Shown in pieces: positions 1 to 8,619 of a stretch of DNA of 64,000 nucleotides (positions within the stretch are counted from its first letter, which is position 1; each line of letters begins with the position of its first letter). The position numbers and the translations under genes were made by a program. A model generated the notes under the pieces. It had not been told where the DNA came from. It did not search any database and worked only from the letters and a program-made list of their open reading frames with translations. The stretch comes from a bacterium (GTDB taxonomy: Bacteria > Bacteroidota > Ignavibacteria > Kapaibacteriales > UBA7675): contig JAUIKM010000014.1 of NCBI GenBank assembly GCA_030430495.1, positions 1-64,000 of the forward strand. The letters run 5' to 3'.

Positions 1-1
1 G

Positions 2-17
2 GTACGATCAATCGTAC
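2..17. repeat. Short perfect inverted repeat at the window edge
   Basis: GTACGAT and ATCGTAC are separated by two bases, a perfect 7-bp inverted repeat. It lies about 190 bp before the tandem array. No gene context is visible because the window starts here, so its role is unknown. Confidence 0.4.
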
Positions 18-203
18 GGCGCAGGGGGGCTACGTCTCTAAAACACCGGTCGGGATAAATTCCTTGCTTTTTAACATACCGGCGGCGGGGCGGGCGATGG
101 GGCAGGCGGGCCCCTTGATCTCGCAGGGGTGCGTCCTGAAAATCCGAGCCAGGGAAATTGTTCCTGAGCGTCATCCATGTGCGAAGACCAATGTCAATTG
201 TCT

Positions 204-654
204 GCAGCAAATCGACTCCAACATCCAGTGCTATTCACCTGAGGCTCCGATCAGATTCGTCGCCGGGCCGATGATGAGTTCTCGTGCAGCAAATCGACTC
301 CAACATCCAGTGCTATCCACCTGAGGCGTTGAGCAGGTTCGTCGCCGGCTCGATGATGAGTTCTCGTGCAGCAAATCGACTCCAACATCCAGTGTTATTC
401 ACCTGAGGCTCCGATCTGATTCGTCGCTGGCTCGATGATGAGTTCTCGTGCAGCAAATCGACTCCAGCATCCAGTGCTATTCACCTGAGACTCCGATCTG
501 ATTCGTCACCGGGCCGATGATGAGTTCTCGTGCAGCAAATCGACTCCAACAGCAGTGCTATTCACCTGAGGCTCCGATCTGATTCGTCACCGGGCCGATG
601 ATGAGTTCTCGTGCAGCAAATCGACTCCAGCATCCAGTGCTATTCACCTGAGGC
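204..654. repeat. 82-bp tandem repeat array (five units plus a partial sixth)
   Basis: Units begin with GCAGCAAATCGACTCC at 204, 286, 368, 450, 532 and 613. The period is exactly 82 bp, except for an 81-bp fifth unit that lost one base. The sixth unit stops after about 42 bp. Units differ by scattered substitutions, and there are no unique spacers, so this is not CRISPR. The period is not a multiple of three and reading frames are interrupted, so it is not coding. Each unit contains a 9-mer resembling a DnaA box (CTATTCACC, CTATCCACC or TTATTCACC against TTATNCACA). The array lies about 380 bp beyond the 3' end of dnaA. A role in replication origin function is an inference only. Confidence 0.9.
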
Positions 655-970
655 GCCGGAGTTGCAAGAGGGCTCCGCCTCCGTTTTCGTCCCTATTTAC
701 ACGAGTGTTAAACAAGAGGGTATCACCAAGTGGCCGAATACGCTCCACAGCTGAGAGGGACTGCGCCTTCCGAAGCACAACTCCACACCTGCCCGAACAC
801 TTGAACTACCACGCCCGCCAACAATCAAAAAAAACCTTGGAAATTCCTGCAGGCGACCGGCAGGAAGCCTGAAAAGTATATAAATGTTAATGCACATACA
901 TGGTGCCGACGGCAGGCACGAGCGGCAGTGAGTGGCAAGTTCCAGGCTTGCGATCCCACAGCCAGCGTTT
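655..970. other. Gene-free stretch between repeat array and dnaA terminator
   Basis: About 315 bp with no convincing reading frame or RNA gene. It contains an A-rich patch around 827-836 and one GTTAAAC-type heptamer near 708. Nothing further is recognised. Confidence 0.5.
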
Positions 971-1005
971 AAAACAACAACAGCCCGACCAAATGGCGGG
1001 CTGTT
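971..1005 (-). terminator. Rho-independent terminator of dnaA
   Basis: AACAGCCCG (979-987) pairs with CGGGCTGTT (997-1005) around a nine-base loop. Read on the minus strand the hairpin is followed by TTGTTGTTTT, a U-rich tract. It sits 31 bp past the dnaA stop codon. Confidence 0.85.
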
Positions 1006-1035
1006 TAAGAGTCGAAGCCGGATGCCGATGCGCGC

Positions 1036-2547
1036 CTAACGCGAAACGCCGAGCTTGCTGAAGATGTCGTTAACATCCTTTTGAACCTGCGGGTCCGTCT
1101 CCAGATAGTTTTCAATCATCTGGCAGGAGTGGATGACCGTCGTGTGATCGCGGTTGCCGAAGTGAGCCCCAAGCATTTTGAGCGACGACTTGGTCAGTTC
1201 CTTGCAGATGAACATGGCCACCTGACGCGCCAGCACCACGTGGTGTTTGCGCGTTTTACCCGTGATAAGTTCAACCGGGATGTCGAAGTGTTCGCTGACA
1301 GTTTCCTGGATGGAGCCGATTGAGATGACTTTGCGCGGTGTGTTGGACGCAATGCCGCCTACGACTTCCTTGGCCAGGTCCAGGTTGAGCTCGCGCGCGT
1401 CAAGCGAGACTTTTGCAAGAAGACTGATCAGACAGCCTTCGAGCTCGCGGACGCTGGATGTGACGTGGCGCGCCAGGAAGTCGAGCACGTTGCCCGGAAT
1501 CTCGTCGCCGCCCTCGTCGGCCGCCTTGCGCTGCAGAATCGCCAGGCGCATTTCGTAGTCCGGCGCCTGAATGTCTGCCGTCAGACCCCACTGGAAGCGG
1601 GAGATGAGGCGTTCCTGAACGCCCTGCAACTCGCGCGGCGCTTTATCGCTCGTCAGGATGATCTGCGAGCCGGCCTGGTGCAGTGCGTTGAAGGTGTGGA
1701 AGAAGTTGTCCTGCGTCTTTTCCTTGGCGCTGAAAAACTGGATGTCGTCGACGATGAGGATGTCGACGTTGCGATAGAAGTTCGTGAACTCGTTGATTTT
1801 GTTATTCTGAACGGCGCTGACGTATTCCATCGTGAAACGCTCGCTGTTCGTGTAAACCACGCGCAGGTCGCCGTTCATTTTCAGGGCGGAGTTGCCGATG
1901 GCCTGAGCAAGGTGCGTCTTGCCAAGTCCGGTATCGCCGTAGAGGACGAGGGGGTTGTAACGCGTGCCGCCCGGATTTTTGGACACGGCCACGGCTGCGG
2001 CGTGCGCCAGCTGGTTGCTGTCCCCCTGAATGAAATTCTCAAAGGTATAACGCGGATTCAGATAAGAGGGCAGGTCGTTTTGTTTGTCGGCTCTGGGAGC
2101 CGCGGAATTGGGCAACGCCTTTTTGGGCGCTGCCGGCGCCTGGCGGAAAGCCGGGAGACGCATCGTCTGCTGCGGCGTTTCTTCCTCACTGGTGTCCATG
2201 ACGACCTGATATTGCAGGCGCGATTCCGGACCGAGAATTTGTTTAATGGTTTTCTGCAGCAATCCGTAGTAGTGCTCTTCTATCCACTCATAGAAGAACT
2301 GGCTGGGAACCTGAATGGTCAGTTGGTTGTCCATCCAGGTTTTGGCGTGAATTGGTTCAAACCAGGTTTTGTATACGCGAGCATTGACGTTGTCCTTGAT
2401 AATTGCGAGACAACGCGACCACATGGCCTGCGGTTCTGTTGGGTTATCAAGGTGCAAATGGCCTTCTTCCGGCATATTGCTGTTCACGTCTTTTCCGACC
2501 GCATCTTCAGTATCAGAGACAAAAAAGTCCATAGACTTAGAGCTCAT
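1036..2547 (-). CDS. dnaA: Chromosomal replication initiator DnaA
   Basis: DnaA binds DnaA boxes at the origin, assembles an ATP-dependent filament, melts the duplex and loads the replicative helicase. Visible in the 503-residue protein: an N-terminal domain I around residues 42-95 (MWSRCLAIIKDNV onward); the P-loop GDTGLGKT (204-211); Walker B VDILIVDDIQ (261-270); an arginine-finger segment LISRFQW near 314-320; and the C-terminal DNA-binding signature GNRDHTTVIHS around 464-474. It is slightly longer than typical because of a roughly 35-residue acidic extension at the N terminus. The start at 2547 (MSSKSMDFF) is the natural ATG. It is transcribed alone, away from tatC, and ends at a clear terminator. 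The adjacent tandem array makes this a candidate origin region. Confidence 0.98.
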   Translation of the reverse strand: MSSKSMDFFVSDTEDAVGKDVNSNMPEEGHLHLDNPTEPQAMWSRCLAIIKDNVNARVYKTWFEPIHAKTWMDNQLTIQVPSQFFYEWIEEHYYGLLQKTIKQILGPESRLQYQVVMDTSEEETPQQTMRLPAFRQAPAAPKKALPNSAAPRADKQNDLPSYLNPRYTFENFIQGDSNQLAHAAAVAVSKNPGGTRYNPLVLYGDTGLGKTHLAQAIGNSALKMNGDLRVVYTNSERFTMEYVSAVQNNKINEFTNFYRNVDILIVDDIQFFSAKEKTQDNFFHTFNALHQAGSQIILTSDKAPRELQGVQERLISRFQWGLTADIQAPDYEMRLAILQRKAADEGGDEIPGNVLDFLARHVTSSVRELEGCLISLLAKVSLDARELNLDLAKEVVGGIASNTPRKVISIGSIQETVSEHFDIPVELITGKTRKHHVVLARQVAMFICKELTKSSLKMLGAHFGNRDHTTVIHSCQMIENYLETDPQVQKDVNDIFSKLGVSR

Positions 2548-3273
2548 AGTCTAGCCTTTTGCTCACCTAAAGCCGATTCAGTTGTGTCGATTAATTTGGG
2601 ACGATGGGCCACGTCTTACAGCCGACTAAGTACGACGCTGCGCCGCCCGATCTGGAGCAGGGAAGCGAGCCATATCAGGCAGCTCCCTGGTAGGAATCAA
2701 TACAAGCAAGGTGCGCTCTTGTTGAAGAACGCTGAAGTTTATCACTTTCCGTTTTCAGAGGCAAGCAGAATAATTTGCCGCGGGCGAATTAATGTCTTGC
2801 TGTCGATCATTGAAAGTTACTTCGACCATTTTCAGGAATTTCTACCCGTCGAGCCAATTTCGACGGATGCGAAGCGCCCCGGGAAAAATTGGGCTTCGAA
2901 AATACAAAAAACATGCTACTGTCCACGCCCCCGAGGGGATTTTCTCCTGAACTTTTTCGCGATGCGTGGTTTGAAGCGGAGTCACCGGGCTGTCGACATT
3001 CTGACAATCGCTGCTCGGCGGCTGTTCCGTCCCGGCGGACCCGAATCCCGACGCGCCGCATTCGTCGACTGCCCGGAGAATCTGCGGCGTCGCGCCAAAT
3101 GACAAACAGGAAAATCAGACAAGAGCGTAAATCAGGGGCGCTTTCTGCGTAAAAAGCGCGAATCGCCGCCGCGTTGGCAGACTCCCGACAATTCTTCGTA
3201 ATTTGATCGTCCCTTGCCTGTACCCGGTCCGACAGGCGGCATGCCCGGGACGTATGCAATCGAATGTAATTTT
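2548..3273. other. Divergent dnaA-tatC intergenic region
   Basis: About 725 bp between divergently transcribed dnaA and tatC, so it must hold both promoters. I found no perfect DnaA box (TTATCCACA) here on either strand. One copy of the dispersed GACAAACA motif is at 3101. Several open frames cross the region, but none shows a recognisable protein. Confidence 0.5.
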
Positions 3274-4059
3274 ATGGCGGAAACAAGCGAAGAACAACGC
3301 GGAGAGGACGAAGGCCGCCTCGGGAACATGGGGTTTCTGGGCCATCTGGAAGAACTGCGCAAGCGGGTCATCTACGCCGTGCTCGGCATAGCCGGCGGGT
3401 GCATTATCGCCAGTCTCTTCGGCGAGTTCATCATCTCCGACGTCGTGCTGGCGCCGGTGCGCGACGCGGGTATGCAGATGCAGAACCTGCGCCCGATGGG
3501 ACAGCCCTTCTTCTACTTCAAGATCATCCTGGTGGCGGGCGTTATAATCGGCTTCCCCTTTGTGCTGCACCAGCTCTGGAAATTCGTCTCGCCCGGTCTG
3601 TACGACAGTGAGCGGCGCTGGGCTTCGCGCATTACCTTTCTTTCGTCGCTCTGTTTTATCGTCGGCATCCTGTTCGCCTATTACGTCATGATGCCGCTCA
3701 TGCTCGGTTTTGCCGCCAGTATGGTGTTTGAAGGCGTCAGCAACGATATTGAAATCAATTTTTACTTCAGTTTCCTGGCGATGACCGTCCTGAGTGCGGG
3801 CCTGATCTTTGAGCTGCCGATGGTCTCCTGGGTGCTGGCGCGCATTGGAATCCTCAAGCCCAAATTCCTGCGCACCTACCGGCGTCATGCCTATGTGCTC
3901 ATCCTGATCATCGCCGCGATTCTGACGCCTTCGCCCGATCCGATCGGGCAATTGACCTTTGCCATACCCGTTGTGATGCTGTATGAACTGAGTGTGGTTA
4001 TAACTAAATACGCTGCCAAACCCTCGCAGGAAGGTGAGCAGGCGGCAGTCTCCAGTTAG
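3274..4059 (+). CDS. tatC: Sec-independent protein translocase subunit TatC
   Basis: TatC is the polytopic inner-membrane receptor of the twin-arginine pathway. It binds RR signal peptides and exports folded, often cofactor-containing proteins with TatA/B. The protein (about 261 residues) shows the family landmarks: FLGHLEELRKRV near the N terminus (residues 20-31), the KFVSPGLYDSERR segment after the second membrane span, six hydrophobic spans, and the ILTPSPDP element before the last spans. An upstream in-frame ATG at 3214 exists, but the MAETSEEQ start at 3274 places the conserved E-E-L-R-K motif at the expected distance. No Shine-Dalgarno is visible, as usual in Bacteroidota. No tatA is in the window. 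It is followed after 20 bp by the prenyl synthase, so the two are probably co-transcribed. Confidence 0.96.
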   Translation: MAETSEEQRGEDEGRLGNMGFLGHLEELRKRVIYAVLGIAGGCIIASLFGEFIISDVVLAPVRDAGMQMQNLRPMGQPFFYFKIILVAGVIIGFPFVLHQLWKFVSPGLYDSERRWASRITFLSSLCFIVGILFAYYVMMPLMLGFAASMVFEGVSNDIEINFYFSFLAMTVLSAGLIFELPMVSWVLARIGILKPKFLRTYRRHAYVLILIIAAILTPSPDPIGQLTFAIPVVMLYELSVVITKYAAKPSQEGEQAAVSS

Positions 4060-4079
4060 TCGAACCATCCTGGCAACCC

Positions 4080-5051
4080 ATGGATCTCAAGCAAATCTCC
4101 AGGCCCGTCGCCGCTGAAATAGAAGAATTTACCAAGGTCTACCGCTCGCAGATCGATTCCAAGGTCATGCTGCTCGAAACCATCGTGCGCTATATGACCC
4201 GGCGAACCGGCAAACGCGTGCGGCCCATGCTCGTCCTGCTCAGCGCCGCCGCCTGCGGCAAAGCCGGACCGCGCAGTTATATCGGCGCAACCATGGTTGA
4301 ATTGCTGCACACCGCCGCCCTTGTGCACGACGACGTCGTCGACCAGGCGTCGGAACGACGCGGTATCGCGTCCATCAACGCCGTCTGGAAAAACAAGGTG
4401 TCGGTTCTGTTGGGCGACTATCTGCTGGCACGCGGTCTTCTGGCCGCCGTCGATGCCGGCGAGTTCCGTTTTCTGCAGATCACCAGCCGCGCCGTGCAGC
4501 GCATGAGCGAAGGCGAACTGCTGCAAATTCAAAAGTCCAAGCTGCTGGACATCGATGAAGAAACCTACTTCAAAATTATAGGCGATAAAACCGCGTCGCT
4601 CATCGCCTGCAGCTGTGAAATCGGCGCGGTCAGCGCCACGGACGACGAGCAGGTGCAGGCCAACCTGCGCGACTACGGCGAGCTGATCGGCTGCGCCTTC
4701 CAGATCCGCGACGATATTTTTGACTACCTCGGCAGCGGATTCACCATCGGCAAACCCGTCGGCAACGACCTGAAACAGAAAAAACTGACTTTGCCGCTCA
4801 TACACTCTTTTGCCAACGCACCGCGCGCCGAATCAAAGGCGATCATGAAAATCGTCAAGGGCAAACCCACGCGCGACGACGTCAAACGCGTGGCCCGTTT
4901 TGTCATGGATCGCGGCGGCATCGACTACGCCCAGAAACGCGCCCGCGACCTGGTGGACGAGGCCAGGTCGAAGTTGGCCGGGCTGCCGATGAGCGATGCA
5001 CGCGCGGCGCTGGAGGCCTTTGCGGAGTTCACGATCGAGCGTTCGGCCTGA
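4080..5051 (+). CDS. Polyprenyl diphosphate synthase (trans-isoprenyl, IspB/octaprenyl type)
   Basis: It condenses isopentenyl diphosphate onto an allylic diphosphate to build the long prenyl chain of menaquinone or related lipids. In the 323-residue protein the substrate loop GKRVRP is at residues 44-49. The first aspartate-rich motif is DDVVD at 84-88, within LVHDDVVDQASERRG. The second is DDIFD at 211-215, followed by GKPVGNDLKQKKLTLP. The length matches bacterial medium/long-chain synthases. The residues before the first motif (A-A-L) lack bulky aromatics, which fits a long-chain product, but the exact chain length cannot be read from sequence. It lies 20 bp after tatC. A GC-rich hairpin with ACGGCCGT arms follows. 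Confidence 0.95.
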   Translation: MDLKQISRPVAAEIEEFTKVYRSQIDSKVMLLETIVRYMTRRTGKRVRPMLVLLSAAACGKAGPRSYIGATMVELLHTAALVHDDVVDQASERRGIASINAVWKNKVSVLLGDYLLARGLLAAVDAGEFRFLQITSRAVQRMSEGELLQIQKSKLLDIDEETYFKIIGDKTASLIACSCEIGAVSATDDEQVQANLRDYGELIGCAFQIRDDIFDYLGSGFTIGKPVGNDLKQKKLTLPLIHSFANAPRAESKAIMKIVKGKPTRDDVKRVARFVMDRGGIDYAQKRARDLVDEARSKLAGLPMSDARAALEAFAEFTIERSA

Positions 5052-5102
5052 CGGCCGTTAATTCCGGCTAACGTGCATTCCGGCCGGACGGCCGTTCTTT
5101 CG
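5051..5102 (+). terminator. Possible terminator hairpin after the prenyl synthase
   Basis: Two copies of ACGGCCGT, a self-complementary octamer, flank CCGG-containing arms and are followed by TCTTT. The stem is strong but the U-tract is short, so termination here is plausible rather than certain. Confidence 0.45.
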
Positions 5103-5179
5103 CGGCGCTGTTTGTTCAGTCGCTGTTCAATGGCTAAGTTTCCGCGCATCACGTCTGGATTTTCTGCGAGTACAAGCTA

Positions 5180-6520
5180 ATGGCGCCTGAGCGGGGCATT
5201 TCTCCAATGTTTTTAATGGAAGCGGCCGAGTTGCTGAATCAATCGCAACCTGCCGCCGCATTCGACCTGTGCCGTCGGGGCCTGGCGCAGTACCCGGAAT
5301 ACGCCACCGCCTATCTTGTAGCCGCACGCGCGGCCGTCCAGCTAAGGGACTTCAACTCCGCCATTTCTCTACTTGCCGACGGCACACGCCGCTTTCCGCA
5401 GAACCGCTCACTCGCCCAACTGGCGGAGGATCTGGGTCGCCTGGATCTCGACGCCGCCCGCGACGTTTTTCCAAACCAGGAAAAGCCCATCTTGTTAGTC
5501 GACGAGATCGAATCAGCCGAATCTCAGGCCGGTCCCGCGCCTCTCGGCGATTCTACTGTGGAGCCTGCCCCCGAACCGGAAATCATCGAACCGGAAGACA
5601 AACAAGACGAAGTCATCGCCCCGGAAGACGAGGCGGCAGAATCGGAAGCCCCCGAACCGGAAATCATCGAACCGGAAGACAAACAAGACGAAGTCATCGC
5701 CCCGGAAGACGAGGCGGCAGAATCGGAAGCCCCGGAGCCGGAAATCATCGAACCGGAAGACAAACAAGACGAAGTTGTCGAACCGGAAGACGAGGCGGCA
5801 GAATCGGAAGCCACCGAGCCGGAAATCATCGCCCCGGAAGACGAGGCGGCAGAATCGGAAGCCCCCGAGCCGGAAGTCATCGCCCCGGAAGACAAACAAG
5901 ACGAAGTCAGCGAGCCTGCCCCCGAGCCGGAAATCATCGCCCCCGAAACTCCGGCCAAAAGTCCCGGGCACAGTTCGCATCTGCGCATTATTGAGACCGC
6001 GCCCAACGATCGGCCGACGGGCAGCGCCTGGCGCAGCCGCAATATTCGACTGATTCCCGGGCTTGAATTCACGCCGCTGCGCTTTGAAAGCCACGCCGGC
6101 CGCACCTTTGACCGCTCTGTTTCGATGCCGGAGCCGCCCGCTTTTCCGAATATTTCCACGCCCCAGGAGGACCAGCCGCCGTCGGCGACGGACAGCCGCG
6201 CCGACGAAAGGCCGCCGGAAATGCCCCAACGCCGCGTGGAAGAATCGCAGGCGCGCGACAACCTGAAGGAATTTGCGCGGCAGATGCGCGAACTCAACAG
6301 CGCCTTGCCGCACGATGCAATCAGCGGTAAAAAAGCGCCTCAACCGCCCGTGCCGCGCATGGGCGAGCTTCCCGTCAGCGAGACGCTGGCTAATCTATAT
6401 GTAGGCCAAAAAGCCTGGTCCGAAGCCATCCACGCCTTTGAAGTACTGGCACGGTACTACCCGGATCGCGCCGCCGAATTCGAGGCGCGCATCGCCGAAC
6501 TGCGTGCAAAATCGAAGTAA
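5180..6520 (+). CDS. TPR protein with an acidic EPE tandem-repeat linker
   Basis: A 446-residue protein in three parts. Residues 1-90 form two or three TPR-like helix pairs (AAFDLCRRGLAQYPEYATAY). Residues about 132-256 are an imperfect tandem repeat of a 27-residue unit beginning EPEIIEPEDKQDE, strongly acidic and Pro-rich. After a basic, low-complexity section, the C terminus is another TPR (SEAIHAFEVLARYYPDRAAEFEARIAELR). There is no signal peptide, so it is probably cytosolic. Such TPR-acidic linker-TPR proteins are common in this group without a known function; a scaffold role is an inference. ATG at 5207 (MFLMEAAELL) is an alternative start and would begin directly with the first TPR helix. 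Confidence 0.85.
   Translation: MAPERGISPMFLMEAAELLNQSQPAAAFDLCRRGLAQYPEYATAYLVAARAAVQLRDFNSAISLLADGTRRFPQNRSLAQLAEDLGRLDLDAARDVFPNQEKPILLVDEIESAESQAGPAPLGDSTVEPAPEPEIIEPEDKQDEVIAPEDEAAESEAPEPEIIEPEDKQDEVIAPEDEAAESEAPEPEIIEPEDKQDEVVEPEDEAAESEATEPEIIAPEDEAAESEAPEPEVIAPEDKQDEVSEPAPEPEIIAPETPAKSPGHSSHLRIIETAPNDRPTGSAWRSRNIRLIPGLEFTPLRFESHAGRTFDRSVSMPEPPAFPNISTPQEDQPPSATDSRADERPPEMPQRRVEESQARDNLKEFARQMRELNSALPHDAISGKKAPQPPVPRMGELPVSETLANLYVGQKAWSEAIHAFEVLARYYPDRAAEFEARIAELRAKSK
5573..5947 (+). repeat. 81-bp in-frame coding repeats (EPE units)
   Basis: Units start at 5573, 5654, 5735, 5816 and 5867. The first three are 81 bp, the fourth is shortened to 51 bp, and the fifth is degenerate. Neighbouring units are nearly identical in DNA, with only a few substitutions, so the array is recent and likely to vary in copy number between strains. 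All unit lengths are multiples of three, so the reading frame is preserved. Confidence 0.9.
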
Positions 6521-7116
6521 AATCCGCCGCCACGCCTTTTTCCGCATACATTATTCTTCCCGTTCAGCAGCGCAAAAGTCGCGCTGACCCATGTGCTCAT
6601 GCCGTTCAGTTTTAAAGCGATTGAAAAGTGGGAACGCCGTGTTAGACTCTGCTATGCGAACGGCCGGGAACGCGTGTCCGGCACTCGTTGATCTGTGAAG
6701 CGGCGCAATTGCCGTTCCATTCCCGCCCGGGCGGGTAAGGGAAGGCGTGTGTGGTGGAGGTCAAAACAGCCGGCGGCGGGGCGGCCCCCGTTGATCACGC
6801 AAAAAACCGCACTTTTTTAACTTATGCCCGCTCACACACCAAAACCGCCCGCTCAGGCGCTGAAACGGACCAATCATCCAACGCGATTCGCCCGGGCAAA
6901 CCTGTAACAACAAACCGCCTTTTTGAGGTGATATTCTATTGCCGGGTTCGCATCTTGTGTCTCCGGTGTTTTGCGTATCACAGCGCGCGTCGGTACTGCC
7001 GCTCGCTCGCGGCGCCGTAAATTAATTGTGTGCGGCAGTGACGAAAACCGGCGCTGCGCCGTCTGCACAACTCCCGGTTGCTTCGCTACGGATAGGCTGA
7101 ATTTCCGACAACGCCC
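6521..7116. other. Non-coding stretch before the LptF/G gene
   Basis: About 600 bp without a credible gene. An 89-codon frame at 6751-7020 has no family resemblance and unnatural composition. A perfect 14-bp GC palindrome (CCCGCCCGGGCGGG) lies at about 6722-6735, without a U-tract. The promoter of the downstream permease must lie here. Confidence 0.5.
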
Positions 7117-8484
7117 ATGTCCATCATTTCACGCTACATTCTTTCCGCTCATATTGGCCCGTTCCTGTTTGGATCGGTGACCGTGATGTTCCTCTTTCTG
7201 CTGCAATTCCTCTACAAGTTTGTCGATCAACTGGTCGGCAAGGGGCTGGGGCTGTGGATCATCGTGCAGTTGATCGGCCTCAACCTGGCGTGGATGGTCG
7301 TGCTGGCCGTGCCGATGGGCGTGCTCGTGGCTACGCTGATGGCCTTCGGCAATATGTCCGGCGCGAACGAAGTGACGATCATCAAATCCGGCGGCGGCAG
7401 TCTGATCCGCATGATGATGCCCGTGTCGGCGGCGGCCATCGCAATTTTTATTCTGCTCTTTCTGTTCAATGACAAAGTCCTGCCGGACGCGAACCACCAG
7501 GCCAAGATCCTGCTGCACGATATTCAACGCAAGAAACCGACCTTTGCCATTCAGCAAGGGCAGTTCAGCTCGGCGATAGAAGGCTACAGCATTCTCTCGC
7601 GTTCGATCGACTCCGTCGACGGAAGCATGCACGGCGTGACGATCTACGACAAAACCAATGCCAACGAACGGAGCATCATCTCGGCCGACAGCGGTTTTGT
7701 GGCCTTTTCATCCGACATGGGGCACCTGATTGTCAGCCTGTATCACGGAGAGATCCACCAGAGCAAAACGATGGATCCGAACGAATTCAGGCGTATCAAC
7801 TTCGAGCGGCATCGCGTGGTGATGCAAACCAAGGGTTTTGAGTTCACGCGCTCCGAGTCCGACGTTTTTTCGCGCGGCGACCGCGAGATGCGCGTGGCCG
7901 ATATGCAGGCGCGCGTAGATGAGAACATCAAAAAACAGAACAGCATCGATTCCAGCATCAACGCGCAGATGCAGAAACACTTTGACTTCCTCTTTACCGA
8001 GGGACCGGATTCCGTCGTGCGCCGCAGTTCCAATTTTGCCGAGAATCTGACGCGTCAGGAAGCGGCAGGCCGCGCCGAAAAACGCCTGCGCGTCATCCGT
8101 TCGACGCTGGAGGCGGACATTGCCATGCTGGCGCAGGAAAGCCGCGAAGAAAACCGTCTGCTGGTGGAAATCCACAAAAAATACGCGATACCTTTTGCCT
8201 GTGTCGTGTTTATGTTGGTCGGCTGTCCCCTGGGCATCATAACCAAAAAGGGCAACTTCGGCATCAGTGCGGCGATTACGCTGGGATTTTACATCGTGTA
8301 CTGGGCCGGTTTGATCGGCGGCGAAAAACTCGCGGATCGCGGACTTATCTCGCCGATATTCATGTGGTTCGCCAATGTGTTGATCGGCGTGACCGGAATA
8401 ATACTGACGCTGCGCGTCTCCAATGAAAACATGTCCTTTGGTTTCCTGCGCCGCGGCCGGCGCAAAGCGCAGCGCGACGGATAG
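7117..8484 (+). CDS. LptF/LptG-family lipopolysaccharide export permease
   Basis: The YjgP/YjgQ family forms the membrane part of the LptB2FG transporter, which extracts LPS from the inner membrane and feeds it to the periplasmic bridge. The 455-residue protein has the expected plan. An N-terminal pair of spans opens with SRYILSAHIGPFLFGSV. A third span contains the family segment VPMGVLVATLMAFGNMSGANEVTIIKSGG (first 20 residues from VPMG). A large periplasmic beta-jellyroll-like region follows (about 120-300), and the last three spans begin with the FACVVFMLVGCPLGI element. The long charged insert around 265-330 (IKKQNSIDSSINAQ) is typical of Bacteroidota versions. No second permease or lptB is adjacent. 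Confidence 0.92.
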   Translation: MSIISRYILSAHIGPFLFGSVTVMFLFLLQFLYKFVDQLVGKGLGLWIIVQLIGLNLAWMVVLAVPMGVLVATLMAFGNMSGANEVTIIKSGGGSLIRMMMPVSAAAIAIFILLFLFNDKVLPDANHQAKILLHDIQRKKPTFAIQQGQFSSAIEGYSILSRSIDSVDGSMHGVTIYDKTNANERSIISADSGFVAFSSDMGHLIVSLYHGEIHQSKTMDPNEFRRINFERHRVVMQTKGFEFTRSESDVFSRGDREMRVADMQARVDENIKKQNSIDSSINAQMQKHFDFLFTEGPDSVVRRSSNFAENLTRQEAAGRAEKRLRVIRSTLEADIAMLAQESREENRLLVEIHKKYAIPFACVVFMLVGCPLGIITKKGNFGISAAITLGFYIVYWAGLIGGEKLADRGLISPIFMWFANVLIGVTGIILTLRVSNENMSFGFLRRGRRKAQRDG

Positions 8485-8619
8485 TTCGGCGCCGCGCCGA
8501 CGCGGCCCGTCGGTTCGACATTTCCGGCGCGCCGGCAAACAAGAAAATTCATAAAGCGTGCGGGGCACGCAATTCAGGCAGCAAACAGAAACGGACAAGA
8601 TACATTGTCGAAGAAGAGA

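Noticed and set aside
64-324. 86-codon frame over the repeat array
   Set aside because: It depends on repeat phase and breaks after the second unit; no coding signal.
204-654. Possible CRISPR array
   Set aside because: The repeats are contiguous 82-bp units with no unique spacers, and no cas genes are present.
1465-3102. 545-codon open frame on the plus strand
   Set aside because: It is the antisense shadow of dnaA and has no protein-family resemblance.
5513-6343. Antisense frames with GDDF-type repeats
   Set aside because: They mirror the EPE coding repeat on the plus strand and share its period.
6751-7020. 89-codon frame upstream of the LptF/G gene
   Set aside because: No recognisable motif, random composition, no start context.
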